Shown: positions 7,515 through 13,877, counted from the first letter of the stretch. The stretch: DNA of 13,921 nt from Clostridiales bacterium (GCA_003539375.1 DPPH01000123.1:1-13921); one strand, 5' to 3'. Notes: a model not told the origin generated them from the sequence alone. Translations and numbers: made by a program.

Positions 7515-8770
7515 TAATCTTCATCCTTTCTAAAGGCTTCAAATATTGGAAGTAAAAAACCAGCTACTATACCAGCAGCGAAGCCGTTGTTGTATAAATT
7601 CATACCCCCGTGTAAAAATCCTACATTTAATACTACCGATGAATGAACAAAAGCTGCCAAAATTCCGTATATTGAACCAAATTCTCCAGCAATTGGTGCT
7701 AAAGCAGTACCAAATAAAGCTGCCAATTGAATTGCTGGTTCATTTATTCCCCAAGTTTTTGTTAGAGCTCCAATAGAAACTCCTAAGAAAATAGGAATTA
7801 TAGTTTTAGGAGTCTTACCAAACGCAGCAAATCCGACTATCGTATAAATACCGCCGATTGTAGGACCGTTCAGATCACCACCGATAATTAGTATATAAGC
7901 TAAAGATAAAAGACCGGCTAATCCCATATTAATCAAAGTAAAAGGGAGGCCTTCTAGTTTAACATAATCCGTAATAAGTCTACCGGAATATTGAAATATA
8001 TTTTTGAATTCTGAAAGTTTTCTATCTCTTGTATAAACTCCAAATACTATCAATCCAAGAAATAGTATTGTTAAAAAAATAGAAAATTTAAAATTATTTC
8101 CCGTTGTCCATATAAATCTAGGTTCAGGAACAAAACCGTAGGATCGTAATATTGAAACATATACTGTACCGACTAATCCAGAGGTAAAGCCTATATTGTA
8201 AAGGTTAAAACCCTGATGAAAATTAAGCATTGAGGTAGCTAAGGCTGGAAGGATAAAGCCCATCAATATTCCCGATAGTATTCCGAGAGGTATGCTTAAA
8301 TGATAGGGTAGTAAACTACTGAAAATAATTTCTGTAGCTACCGGTGCTAAGGCAGTACCGAAAAGAGCTACTACTAGATATTTGGAAAAATTATCCTTTT
8401 GATATCTAGAATAAAGGTATACTCCAAATACTACAAACCAAACGTTTAGAAGATTTTTGCCAAAAAGGGCAAAACCAGAAATAGTTAGTATTCCAGCTAT
8501 AGTAACACCGTGAGCTCTATGTTTCATTTTGTAAAGCATAAATAGAAACATCAAGGTAAGTAATCCTGAATTTACAAAGGATGCTCCTATCCCTCCGACA
8601 CCTATATAATCAGATACTAGAGTATCAGGGTTAGATAGTATGCTTTGTAAACCTAGGATTATTTCTTTTGGTGTATCCTGAGTCAATCCAAATATTATTT
8701 GTATTAGACTAAAGGCTATTAAAACATAGTAAGTCATATTTAATTTAAATGGTTTCTTTTTTCTTTCCAT
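7514..8770 (-). CDS. DUF1576-type polytopic membrane protein with internal duplication
   Basis: Integral membrane protein of 418 residues; from memory it matches the uncharacterised DUF1576 family. After a basic N-terminus (MERKKKPFKL) and a first hydrophobic segment, the protein consists of two homologous halves in direct order, about 53-205 and 267-408. Paired motifs: SDYIGVGG (53-60) with TDYVKLEG (267-274); GVTIAGILTISGFALFGK (88-105) with GPTIGGIYTIVGFAAFGK (302-319); ALFGTALAPVATEI (135-148) with ALFGTALAPIAGEF (351-364); HQGFNLYNIGFTSG (185-198) with HGGMNLYNNGFAAG (387-400). Gly-rich repeated segments with polar residues (FGT, HxGxNLYN) inside hydrophobic surroundings resemble the pore halves of pseudo-symmetric transporters or channels; that is inference, and no substrate can be named. 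The ribosome binding site AAGGAG (complement of 8778-8783) sets the start. It is the first gene of a two-gene unit with the small protein downstream. Confidence 0.88.
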   Translation of the reverse strand: MERKKKPFKLNMTYYVLIAFSLIQIIFGLTQDTPKEIILGLQSILSNPDTLVSDYIGVGGIGASFVNSGLLTLMFLFMLYKMKHRAHGVTIAGILTISGFALFGKNLLNVWFVVFGVYLYSRYQKDNFSKYLVVALFGTALAPVATEIIFSSLLPYHLSIPLGILSGILMGFILPALATSMLNFHQGFNLYNIGFTSGLVGTVYVSILRSYGFVPEPRFIWTTGNNFKFSIFLTILFLGLIVFGVYTRDRKLSEFKNIFQYSGRLITDYVKLEGLPFTLINMGLAGLLSLAYILIIGGDLNGPTIGGIYTIVGFAAFGKTPKTIIPIFLGVSIGALTKTWGINEPAIQLAALFGTALAPIAGEFGSIYGILAAFVHSSVVLNVGFLHGGMNLYNNGFAAGIVAGFLLPIFEAFRKDED

Positions 8771-8792
8771 ACATTCACTCCTTATCTACAAT

Positions 8793-8821
8793 ATTTTACA
8801 TGAATAACTGGTTAAATTCAA
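8793..8821 (-). promoter_or_regulatory. Sigma-A promoter for the DUF1576 operon
   Basis: On the minus strand: TTGAAT (complement of 8816-8821), 17-base spacer, TAAAAT (complement of 8793-8798). It lies in the 134-base divergent gap shared with the AI-2E-family gene; the two promoters do not overlap. Confidence 0.65.
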
Positions 8822-8852
8822 TTATTAATAATATAATTAAAAAAATAATGAA

Positions 8853-8881
8853 TTGATAATCTATGAATGATATAATATAAT
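8853..8881 (+). promoter_or_regulatory. Sigma-A promoter for the AI-2E-family gene
   Basis: TTGATA (8853-8858), 17-base spacer, perfect TATAAT (8876-8881). The inverted repeat AATGAT (8866-8871) / ATCATT (8880-8885) brackets the -10. The expected start is near 8888, giving a leader of under 20 bases; the ribosome binding site AGGTAGGG just upstream of the ATG is weaker than its neighbours'. Confidence 0.75.
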
Positions 8882-8904
8882 CATTAAAAAGGTAGGGATA
8901 AATA

Positions 8905-10029
8905 ATGGATAAAACATCAAAAAGTATAATAAAAAAGTACATGCCTATGATAATAGTTTCTATTTTTATTGGGTTTTTATTTTTCAGAAATAATGCAGCT
9001 TATAGAGTTGTTCAAATAATAAAACCCGTACTCCTTGCTTTTGCCATAGCCTATATACTGGATTCTGTTGTAAAATTTTTAGATATACGTATTAAATTAA
9101 GTAGAAATTTTAGTATTTTTATAACCTACTTTTTAATATTAAGCCTTATATCAGTATTGATTTCCTTTTTAGTTCCAATAATAATCGAAAACTTTAATAG
9201 TGTTTTCAACTTTGTAGTAAATGGTAATTTTGATTTTAATAGAACCCTAAACAATTTAAAAAATAATTCTGAAAGTGAATTGATTAGAAACATCTTAAAT
9301 TACCTAACAGATTCTACCGGTGAGTTAAACAGTGAACTATCAGATCAGATATATAATGGTCTTAAATACATATCTGAATACGGAGCTGGTTTAGTTAGAA
9401 ATGCAGGAGAGAGTATCCTGGCAGGTTTTACAAGCTTTATTATTTCTATATACATGCTTATAGAAAAAGAAGATTTGTTAAATAGAACCAGAAAGTTTAC
9501 TAGAGCATATTTTGAAAAAGAAAGAGCTGAAAAAATACTTCATGCCTTTAGAGAAGGAAATAAAATATTTAAAAGTTATTTCAATGGAAAGATACTAGAT
9601 TCATTTATTGTTGGTATAATTATTATTATTTTATTTACAATATTTGGAGTTCCTTATGCTGCATTAATGGGAGCTATACTAGGATTTACAAATATGATAC
9701 CTTATTTTGGTCCTTTCTTTGGATCCATACCAGTTATCATAGTGGCTCTTTTTATAGACCCACCGAAAGCCTTAGTTGCTTTGATAATAATATTAGCAGT
9801 ACAGCAGTTGGACGGCAATATTCTGGACCCTAAAATAGTTGGTCGTGCTATTGGTGTAAGTCCTTTCTGGGTAATTACAGCTGTTACTGTAGGTGCAGTA
9901 GCTGCAGGTCCCCTGGGAATGATATTAGGAGTACCTACAGTTGTACTTATAAAGACTTTAATCGAGGAAGATATAGAAGAAAAGCTTGAGAAAAAAGGAA
10001 TAGAAATGGATTTAAAAGAAGAGTCATAA
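8905..10029 (+). CDS. AI-2E family (PF01594) membrane transporter
   Basis: Polytopic inner-membrane protein of 374 residues with the family layout: two N-terminal hydrophobic segments (about 13-28 and 38-57), a third at 69-93, a charged extracellular or loop region (about 95-160), a membrane segment at 168-186, and a C-terminal cluster of hydrophobic helices (231-350). Diagnostic motifs are NMIPYFGPFFGSIP (263-276) and QLDGNILDPKIVGRAIGVSPFWV (from 301). The acidic/basic tail (354-374) is cytoplasmic. Members have been linked to export of the autoinducer AI-2 (TqsA) or to sodium/proton antiport, but most are uncharacterised, so no substrate is assigned. No luxS or other quorum gene is visible in the window. 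The gene has its own promoter. Its last six bases overlap the end of the convergent MocR gene, with no terminator hairpin between them. Confidence 0.93.
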   Translation: MDKTSKSIIKKYMPMIIVSIFIGFLFFRNNAAYRVVQIIKPVLLAFAIAYILDSVVKFLDIRIKLSRNFSIFITYFLILSLISVLISFLVPIIIENFNSVFNFVVNGNFDFNRTLNNLKNNSESELIRNILNYLTDSTGELNSELSDQIYNGLKYISEYGAGLVRNAGESILAGFTSFIISIYMLIEKEDLLNRTRKFTRAYFEKERAEKILHAFREGNKIFKSYFNGKILDSFIVGIIIIILFTIFGVPYAALMGAILGFTNMIPYFGPFFGSIPVIIVALFIDPPKALVALIIILAVQQLDGNILDPKIVGRAIGVSPFWVITAVTVGAVAAGPLGMILGVPTVVLIKTLIEEDIEEKLEKKGIEMDLKEES

Positions 10030-11391
10030 TATGGGGTTCTTGAAAACTTCTATATCATTAAAATCAAGACCACTGTAGCTTAAAGAAACTATATATGAAG
10101 AATTGTTTTTCTCAATAATTCTAATTAAAATACCCTTATCTTCAAATTTTTTCTTTAAAGAATTTGAAGATATTTTTGTTTTTACTTTGAGAACTAGGTG
10201 CAGACCTGAGTCGCCACTGAGAACTTCTATATTATTTCCCTGGTAATATTTAATATATTCTTGTATTAAACCAACCTTTTTTTTATATATTCTTTTTATT
10301 TTATTAATGTGTTTTTGTAAATATCCTTCCTTGATGTATAGACTCAAACACATCTGCTCTATTTTAGATGAAGTTTGAGTATACCTGCTTTTTATTTCAT
10401 TGTATTTTCTTAGTAGTCTAATAGGTAAAATCATGTAACTTATTCTAAGAGAAGGAAGAAGTATTTTAGAAAAAGACCCTAAGTATATCACCCGGTCATG
10501 TTTATCTAAGCCTTGCAGACAAGGAACGGGTTTGCTTTCATGTCTTATCAAACTATCATAATCATCTTCAATGATAAAAGAATCTTCTTCTTTAGCCCAA
10601 TTTAAAAGTTGGAGACGTTTTTTTATAGGCATAAGACTACCAGTGGGATACTGATGGGATGGACTTACATAGACTACATCGGATTTTGATTTATATAACT
10701 CTTCCATGTTAAGACCGTCTTCCTTAACTGAAATTTCAGAAGTATTAAAGTTGTAATCTTCAAATATATACCGAGCTTTTTCGTAACCTGGGCTTTCCAC
10801 TCCAGCATTATTAAAATCCTCTCTAATTATTCCGGCTAATATTCCTATAAGATACTGTACTCCAGCACCGATAACTATCTGCTCAGGCACAGAATTAGTT
10901 CCTCTAGCTAAATTAGTAAATTCAGATATTTCTTTTCTCAATGCATTTTCTCCTTGATAATCAGAAGAGCTGTACAACTCTATCTCCTTATTAAACAAAA
11001 TCCTATTGTATAATTTTTTCCAATCTTTTACATCGAAGGTGGTGTGGTCTACATCTTCATTTTTAAAGTGATGCTCTTCCATATTTAACTCGAGGTTTTT
11101 TACAGGGGATGGTTGTGGTTTGTATTCTGATTCTATTTGCAAGCTTGAAAGGTGTACAGCATAATATCCTTTTCTAGGTATATTCTCTATATATCCCTCT
11201 GTTAACAACTGAAAATATGCATTTTCAATAGTTGTTTTACTTAATTTAAACATTTTAGCAGACTCTCTAATTGAAGGGAGCTTTTCTCCGTCTTTAATAT
11301 TATTTTTAATTATTTCGTCCTTGATGTATTCGTAAAGCTGCATATAAATAGTTTTATCCTTTGATTTATCGGCAAAAAAAGTTAAAATCAT
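10024..11391 (-). CDS. MocR/PdxR-like regulator (GntR winged helix fused to a PLP aminotransferase-like domain)
   Basis: Predicted transcription factor of 455 residues that uses a type I aminotransferase fold as effector domain. An N-terminal GntR winged helix (about 13-80) shows GEKLPSIRESAKMFKLSKTT and TEGYIENIPRKGYY. A linker follows, then the PLP domain: SSDYQGENALRKEI (142-155), VESPGYEKAR (198-207), SPSHQYPTG (243-251), EDDYDS with the pyridine-binding Asp277 (275-280), and GSFSKIL with PLP-binding Lys309, so cofactor binding appears intact. I chose the ATG at 11391; an upstream in-frame TTG at 11403 would place GGAGG (complement of 11397-11401) inside the coding region, whereas that GGAGG lies five bases before this ATG. 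It is divergent from an ECF S-component gene, with repeated operator-like half-sites between them. Regulation of vitamin B6 uptake by PLP is a reasonable inference by analogy with PdxR; other MocR regulators control GABA, taurine or ectoine genes. Confidence 0.9.
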   Translation of the reverse strand: MILTFFADKSKDKTIYMQLYEYIKDEIIKNNIKDGEKLPSIRESAKMFKLSKTTIENAYFQLLTEGYIENIPRKGYYAVHLSSLQIESEYKPQPSPVKNLELNMEEHHFKNEDVDHTTFDVKDWKKLYNRILFNKEIELYSSSDYQGENALRKEISEFTNLARGTNSVPEQIVIGAGVQYLIGILAGIIREDFNNAGVESPGYEKARYIFEDYNFNTSEISVKEDGLNMEELYKSKSDVVYVSPSHQYPTGSLMPIKKRLQLLNWAKEEDSFIIEDDYDSLIRHESKPVPCLQGLDKHDRVIYLGSFSKILLPSLRISYMILPIRLLRKYNEIKSRYTQTSSKIEQMCLSLYIKEGYLQKHINKIKRIYKKKVGLIQEYIKYYQGNNIEVLSGDSGLHLVLKVKTKISSNSLKKKFEDKGILIRIIEKNNSSYIVSLSYSGLDFNDIEVFKNPIL

Positions 11392-11405
11392 AATAACCTC
11401 CAATC

Positions 11406-11467
11406 TGTACCCTTTAGAAAGTTAAAAACTGTATCTTTATAAAGGTACAAATATATTGTATCCTATA
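11406..11467. promoter_or_regulatory. Candidate MocR operator region between the divergent genes
   Basis: A 20-bp near-perfect palindrome, TGTATCTTTATAAAGGTACA (11430-11449; one mismatch between the 10-bp arms), is accompanied by two more copies of the same half-site in direct orientation: TGTACCCTTTA (11406-11416) and TGTATCCTATA (11457-11467). Half-sites therefore begin at 11406, 11430 and 11457, plus the inverted arm ending at 11449. Known MocR proteins bind repeated half-sites in shared divergent regions and autoregulate. Assigning these sites to the adjacent MocR protein is inference. Confidence 0.6.
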
Positions 11468-11469
11468 AT
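11464..11469 (+). promoter_or_regulatory. -10 element of the ECF S-component promoter
   Basis: Perfect TATAAT, but no recognisable -35 at 16-18 bases: that space is occupied by the right arm of the palindrome at 11430-11449. The expected start is near 11476. A consensus -10 with a missing -35 and an operator in its place suggests activator dependence. Confidence 0.55.
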
Positions 11470-11494
11470 TAGAAAAAAGAAAAGGAGAATTACT

Positions 11495-11977
11495 ATGGCA
11501 AATTACGATACAAAGAAATTAACCACAACGGCACTTATGGCAGCAGTAGTTTTCGTAGCAACAATGGTAGTTAAGATACCTGTTGGGCAGGGTTACTTAA
11601 ATTTTGGAGATGCAGCAGTATTTTTATCTGGGTTGTTATTACCACCGGTATATGCTTTTTCGGCAGGGGCTATAGGCTCCAGTTTAGCAGACATGATAGG
11701 TTATCCGATCTATATACCAGCAACTTTTATATTAAAGGGATTAATGGCCTTGATAGTTTCAAAAGCTAAATCTAAAAGTATTAAAGGCAAAATAATTTAT
11801 ATGGTTTTAGGTGGATTAGTTATGGTAGGTGGATACTATCTATACGAAGCTTTTATACTATATGGAAATATCCTATCTCCCTTATACTACATACCATTTA
11901 ACATACTTCAATTTTCTGTTGGAATTATCATAGCTTTGATACTTATTAACCCACTAAAAAATAAATTAGAACTATAA
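11495..11977 (+). CDS. ECF transporter substrate-binding S-component (PF07155-like)
   Basis: Small integral membrane protein of 160 residues that captures a vitamin or vitamer for import by a shared energy-coupling (EcfA/A'/T) module. It has five to six hydrophobic segments (about 11-28, 40-60, 73-90, 99-118, 131-152). The N-terminal alanine-rich TTTALMAAVV fits the helix that contacts EcfT. Family motifs are GYLNFGDAAVFLSGLLL (33-49), GAIGSSLADMIGYPIYIP (58-75) and ATFILKGLMALI (76-87). I chose the ATG at 11495, preceded by AAAGGAG (11481-11487); an in-frame TTG at 11456 lies upstream of the likely transcription start. No ATPase or EcfT gene is nearby, so it must use a module encoded elsewhere (group II ECF). 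The substrate is not readable; divergence from a PLP-dependent MocR regulator favours a B6 vitamer, but riboflavin, thiamine precursors or other vitamins are possible. Confidence 0.87.
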   Translation: MANYDTKKLTTTALMAAVVFVATMVVKIPVGQGYLNFGDAAVFLSGLLLPPVYAFSAGAIGSSLADMIGYPIYIPATFILKGLMALIVSKAKSKSIKGKIIYMVLGGLVMVGGYYLYEAFILYGNILSPLYYIPFNILQFSVGIIIALILINPLKNKLEL

Positions 11978-11988
11978 AAAAATATATA

Positions 11989-11997
11989 TGATATAAT
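11989..11997 (+). promoter_or_regulatory. Extended -10 promoter for the yqxD-like gene, nested in the upstream terminator
   Basis: TGA followed by perfect TATAAT (11992-11997) with no good -35. Its last two bases are the start of the left arm of the terminator hairpin at 11996-12021. Expected initiation at about 12003-12006 would produce transcripts lacking most of that arm. Confidence 0.5.
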
Positions 11998-12025
11998 AAG
12001 TGTTGAGAAATCAACACTTATTTTT
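11996..12025 (+). terminator. Rho-independent terminator of the ECF S-component gene
   Basis: Perfect 11-bp stem ATAAGTGTTGA (11996-12006) / TCAACACTTAT (12011-12021) capped by a GAAA (GNRA) loop and followed by a T-run. The next gene's ribosome binding site AGGAG (12028-12032) comes only three bases after the run. Confidence 0.85.
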
Positions 12026-12037
12026 ATAGGAGAAAAT

Positions 12038-12469
12038 ATGAAAATTATAATTGATGGTGACGGGACACCAAAAGAAGCAAGAAGGATATGTGAAGAATTA
12101 TCTAATAAAAAAAATATTAATATAATAGTAGTATCAAGTTACGATCACGACATAAGAGGAGAGTTTGATGTAGTAAGAGTATCAAAAGGACAGGATTCAG
12201 CAGATTTTAAAATAGTAGAGTTATTTAACAAAGGAGACATACTTGTAACACAAGATTATGGATTAGCAAGTCTCGTTTTAAATAGGGCAAAAGCTGTAAT
12301 TAATCCTTCAGGATTCTTATATACTCAGAAAAATATTGATAACTTACTTCACAGCAGATACATTGGTCGTAAAATCAGACAAGCAGGTGGAAGAACAAAA
12401 GGTCCTTCAAAAAGATCTAGTGAAGATGATGAAAAATTTAAAAGTTTATTATATGAGATATTGAATTAA
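12038..12469 (+). CDS. yqxD: YaiI/YqxD family protein (UPF0178, DUF188)
   Basis: Cytoplasmic protein of 143 residues of a widespread uncharacterised family related to PIN-like nuclease folds; biochemical function is not established. Family landmarks in order: the N-terminal acidic strand (IIIDGDGTPKEA, residues 3-14), VVSSYDHDIRG (31-41), SKGQDSADFKIVEL (49-62), the highly conserved GDILVTQDYGLASLVL (66-81), NPSGFLYTQKNI (89-100), then the basic RQAGGRTKGPSKRS tail motif and EDDEKFKSLL. Most family members read DADACPV at the N-terminus; here it is DGDGTPK, so the two aspartates remain but the cysteine is replaced by threonine. Length is typical. The start is fixed by AGGAG five bases upstream, immediately after the preceding terminator. 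The symbol follows the B. subtilis family member and says nothing about function. Confidence 0.9.
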   Translation: MKIIIDGDGTPKEARRICEELSNKKNINIIVVSSYDHDIRGEFDVVRVSKGQDSADFKIVELFNKGDILVTQDYGLASLVLNRAKAVINPSGFLYTQKNIDNLLHSRYIGRKIRQAGGRTKGPSKRSSEDDEKFKSLLYEILN

Positions 12470-12499
12470 TTTAAAAATAATTGAATATTTACAATATAA

Positions 12500-12528
12500 T
12501 TGTATTAGAATCCAAAATATTATATAAT
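12500..12528 (+). promoter_or_regulatory. Sigma-A promoter for the zinc-ribbon gene
   Basis: TTGTAT (12500-12505), 17-base spacer, perfect TATAAT (12523-12528). It is followed by a very strong ribosome binding site AAAAGGAGG (12542-12550), seven bases before the ATG. Confidence 0.75.
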
Positions 12529-12557
12529 AAAGAAAAGAGTCAAAAGGAGGAGATTAT

Positions 12558-12992
12558 ATGAGCGATTTTTTTGACAAATTAAAGAAAAACATAGATAAAG
12601 GTGTAAGTAAGGCCAGTAGAAAATCAGCAGAAATTGCAGAAAAGACTAAACTTCAAACTCAGATTATGTCTTTAAAAAACGATAAAAAAAATGAAATAAA
12701 TGAACTTGGAAAAGTAACATACGATATGTTAAAAGAAGGCAATCTAGACGAGGAAATACTCAACTTAAAATTTGAATCAATTATGGAAATTGAAAAACAA
12801 ATCGAAGAAAAAGAAGAAAGAAAAGAAAATGTAGAAAAAGAAGTTGAAGAGGAGCTAGAAGAAAAGGAAGAGGTTCAAGAAGTAGAAGAAGTAAATGATG
12901 AATCAGAAGAAATCACATGTCCAAACTGTGGGGAGAAAAACCCTCAAGAAGCTAAATTTTGTCAAAACTGTGGACATAAATTAAAAGAATAA
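12558..12992 (+). CDS. Coiled-coil protein with C-terminal zinc ribbon, function unknown
   Basis: Soluble protein of 144 residues in three parts. Residues 1-50 are a basic, helix-prone segment (DFFDKLKKNIDKGVSKASRK); about 50-118 are charged helix that becomes an almost uninterrupted Glu/Lys/Val tract (about 80-118), likely a coiled coil or extended acidic linker; the C-terminus is a zinc-ribbon knuckle pair, CPNCGEK (C121, C124) and CQNCGHKL (C135, C138). Such ribbons usually mediate protein or nucleic-acid contacts. There is no membrane segment and no signal peptide. It is a single-gene unit with a strong promoter and ribosome binding site, and a bidirectional terminator after it, so it is probably well expressed. 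No function can be assigned. The C-terminal ribbon is secure; the coiled coil is inferred from composition. Confidence 0.85.
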   Translation: MSDFFDKLKKNIDKGVSKASRKSAEIAEKTKLQTQIMSLKNDKKNEINELGKVTYDMLKEGNLDEEILNLKFESIMEIEKQIEEKEERKENVEKEVEEELEEKEEVQEVEEVNDESEEITCPNCGEKNPQEAKFCQNCGHKLKE

Positions 12993-13001
12993 ATATAAAT
13001 A

Positions 13002-13027
13002 AATACCACAGCAAAAGCTGTGGTATT
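13002..13027. terminator. Bidirectional terminator between convergent genes
   Basis: Perfect 11-bp stem AATACCACAGC (13002-13012) / GCTGTGGTATT (13017-13027) with AAAA loop. On the minus strand it is followed by a T-rich stretch, favouring termination of the fur-DUF1904 operon; on the plus strand the following TATTATGTGTTTTT is a poorer run. Confidence 0.8.
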
Positions 13028-13041
13028 ATTATGTGTTTTTA

Positions 13042-13380
13042 CTATACAAAATCGCCGTTAACGAAAACATAACCTTCGTCTATAACGTTGCATAAAATGA
13101 TAATATCTTTTGATGGGATTCTATAAATTTCACCTAAAATTTCAGCGATAGATTTTATTATTTTTTGAATTAGTTCCTTACCGTTACGTTTTGAAATATT
13201 TATTGTAACTAATGGTTTTTTATCTTCTGACCCTTTAAAAAACTTATCATCATCTATAATGTCTTTTATCATCATTATTCTATTGATTTCCAAACCGGTT
13301 TTTTGGGAAAGTTCCTGAGCAACAAAATCTAAGTCTAAAGTCATATTATTATCATAAGTTTTAATGTTAATAAATGGCAT
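13042..13380 (-). CDS. DUF1904-like protein of the tautomerase (4-OT/MIF-like) superfamily
   Basis: A 112-residue protein beginning MPFINIKTY. In the tautomerase superfamily, Met removal exposes a catalytic N-terminal proline; Pro2 is present here. The second half looks like a further strand-helix-strand unit: PLVTINISKRNGKELIQKI (57-75), a helix to about 86, IPSKDIIILCNVIDEG (88-103) and a terminal VFVNGDFV. The ending closely resembles what I remember of DUF1904 proteins (YYENGxHF-type tail), which supports that family over plain 4-oxalocrotonate tautomerase. Activity and substrate are unknown. It follows the Fur-family gene by 22 bases, with ribosome binding site AGGAGGTGG (complement of 13385-13393), and there is no promoter in that gap, so the two form an operon and this gene probably shares metal-responsive control. 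Confidence 0.7.
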   Translation of the reverse strand: MPFINIKTYDNNMTLDLDFVAQELSQKTGLEINRIMMIKDIIDDDKFFKGSEDKKPLVTINISKRNGKELIQKIIKSIAEILGEIYRIPSKDIIILCNVIDEGYVFVNGDFV

Positions 13381-13402
13381 TTTACCACCTCCTAAATATT
13401 AA

Positions 13403-13828
13403 TTATAATGTATTGCTGCATTTATTACAATAACCATATAATTCGATTTTATCTTCTACTAGAACGAATCCATTTTTGTCAGCTATGTGATTGAAAATAT
13501 CTGAAGGACAGAAATCAAAAGATACAGCCTTTCCGCATTTTTTGCAGATTAAGTGATGGTGATGCTTCTTTGTAGTTCTGATTTTATATAAATTAGAACC
13601 ATCTTTTTGAGTTTTACATATTAGATTAACATTATCAAAAATATTTATAGTTCGATATATAGTTGATAAATCTAAATGGAAGTTCTTATACTCAGCTTTT
13701 TTCTGGATATCTTCAGCAGAAAGAAATAAATTAGGATACTTTATTAATATATCTAATAAAATTTTTCTTTGTTTAGTAAGTTTATAACCATTATTACTTA
13801 AAATACCATAAACATCATCTAAATTCAT
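13403..13828 (-). CDS. Fur-family metalloregulator (Fur/Zur/PerR type)
   Basis: Cytoplasmic metal-responsive repressor of 141 residues. An N-terminal winged helix (about 1-84) contains YKLTKQRKILLDIL (15-28) and the recognition-helix segment DLSTIYRTINIF (53-64), followed by the wing ending GSNLYKI. The dimerisation domain has the regulatory metal motif HHHH (89-92) followed by LICKKCGK (C95, C98), a further helix with His114, ELYGYC, and the second structural-zinc pair C134/C137, so the Cys4 zinc site is complete. Whether it senses iron, zinc or peroxide cannot be decided: the HHHHLIC motif is usual for Fur and Zur. The start is supported by GGAGG (complement of 13835-13839) six bases upstream. 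It is transcribed from two overlapping promoters whose -35 elements lie in a 7-1-7 palindrome, which points to autoregulation, and is followed by a DUF1904 gene in the same operon. Confidence 0.93.
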   Translation of the reverse strand: MNLDDVYGILSNNGYKLTKQRKILLDILIKYPNLFLSAEDIQKKAEYKNFHLDLSTIYRTINIFDNVNLICKTQKDGSNLYKIRTTKKHHHHLICKKCGKAVSFDFCPSDIFNHIADKNGFVLVEDKIELYGYCNKCSNTL

Positions 13829-13848
13829 AACAATCCTCCAAAATTTAG

Positions 13849-13877
13849 TTGAAATAAAATCATCTTTAAATTATAAT
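13849..13877 (+). promoter_or_regulatory. Divergent sigma-A promoter for a gene beyond the right edge
   Basis: TTGAAA (13849-13854), 17-base spacer, perfect TATAAT (13872-13877). Expected initiation near 13884 puts the 7-1-7 palindrome about 10-25 bases into the transcript. The promoter lies back to back with the fur promoters. Confidence 0.65.

Noticed and set aside
11392..11403. Upstream TTG start for the MocR gene (four extra residues)
   Set aside because: It would place the GGAGG ribosome binding site (complement of 11397-11401) inside the coding sequence; the ATG at 11391 is correctly spaced from it.
11456..11494. Upstream TTG start for the ECF S-component (13 extra residues)
   Set aside because: The -10 TATAAT (11464-11469) and the AAAGGAG ribosome binding site both lie downstream of this TTG; the ATG at 11495 fits them and the family N-terminus.
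12490..12505. Small inverted repeat TACAAT/ATTGTA after the yqxD-like gene as a terminator
   Set aside because: Only 6 bp of AT-only stem with a 3-base loop and no T-run; it also overlaps the -35 of the next promoter.
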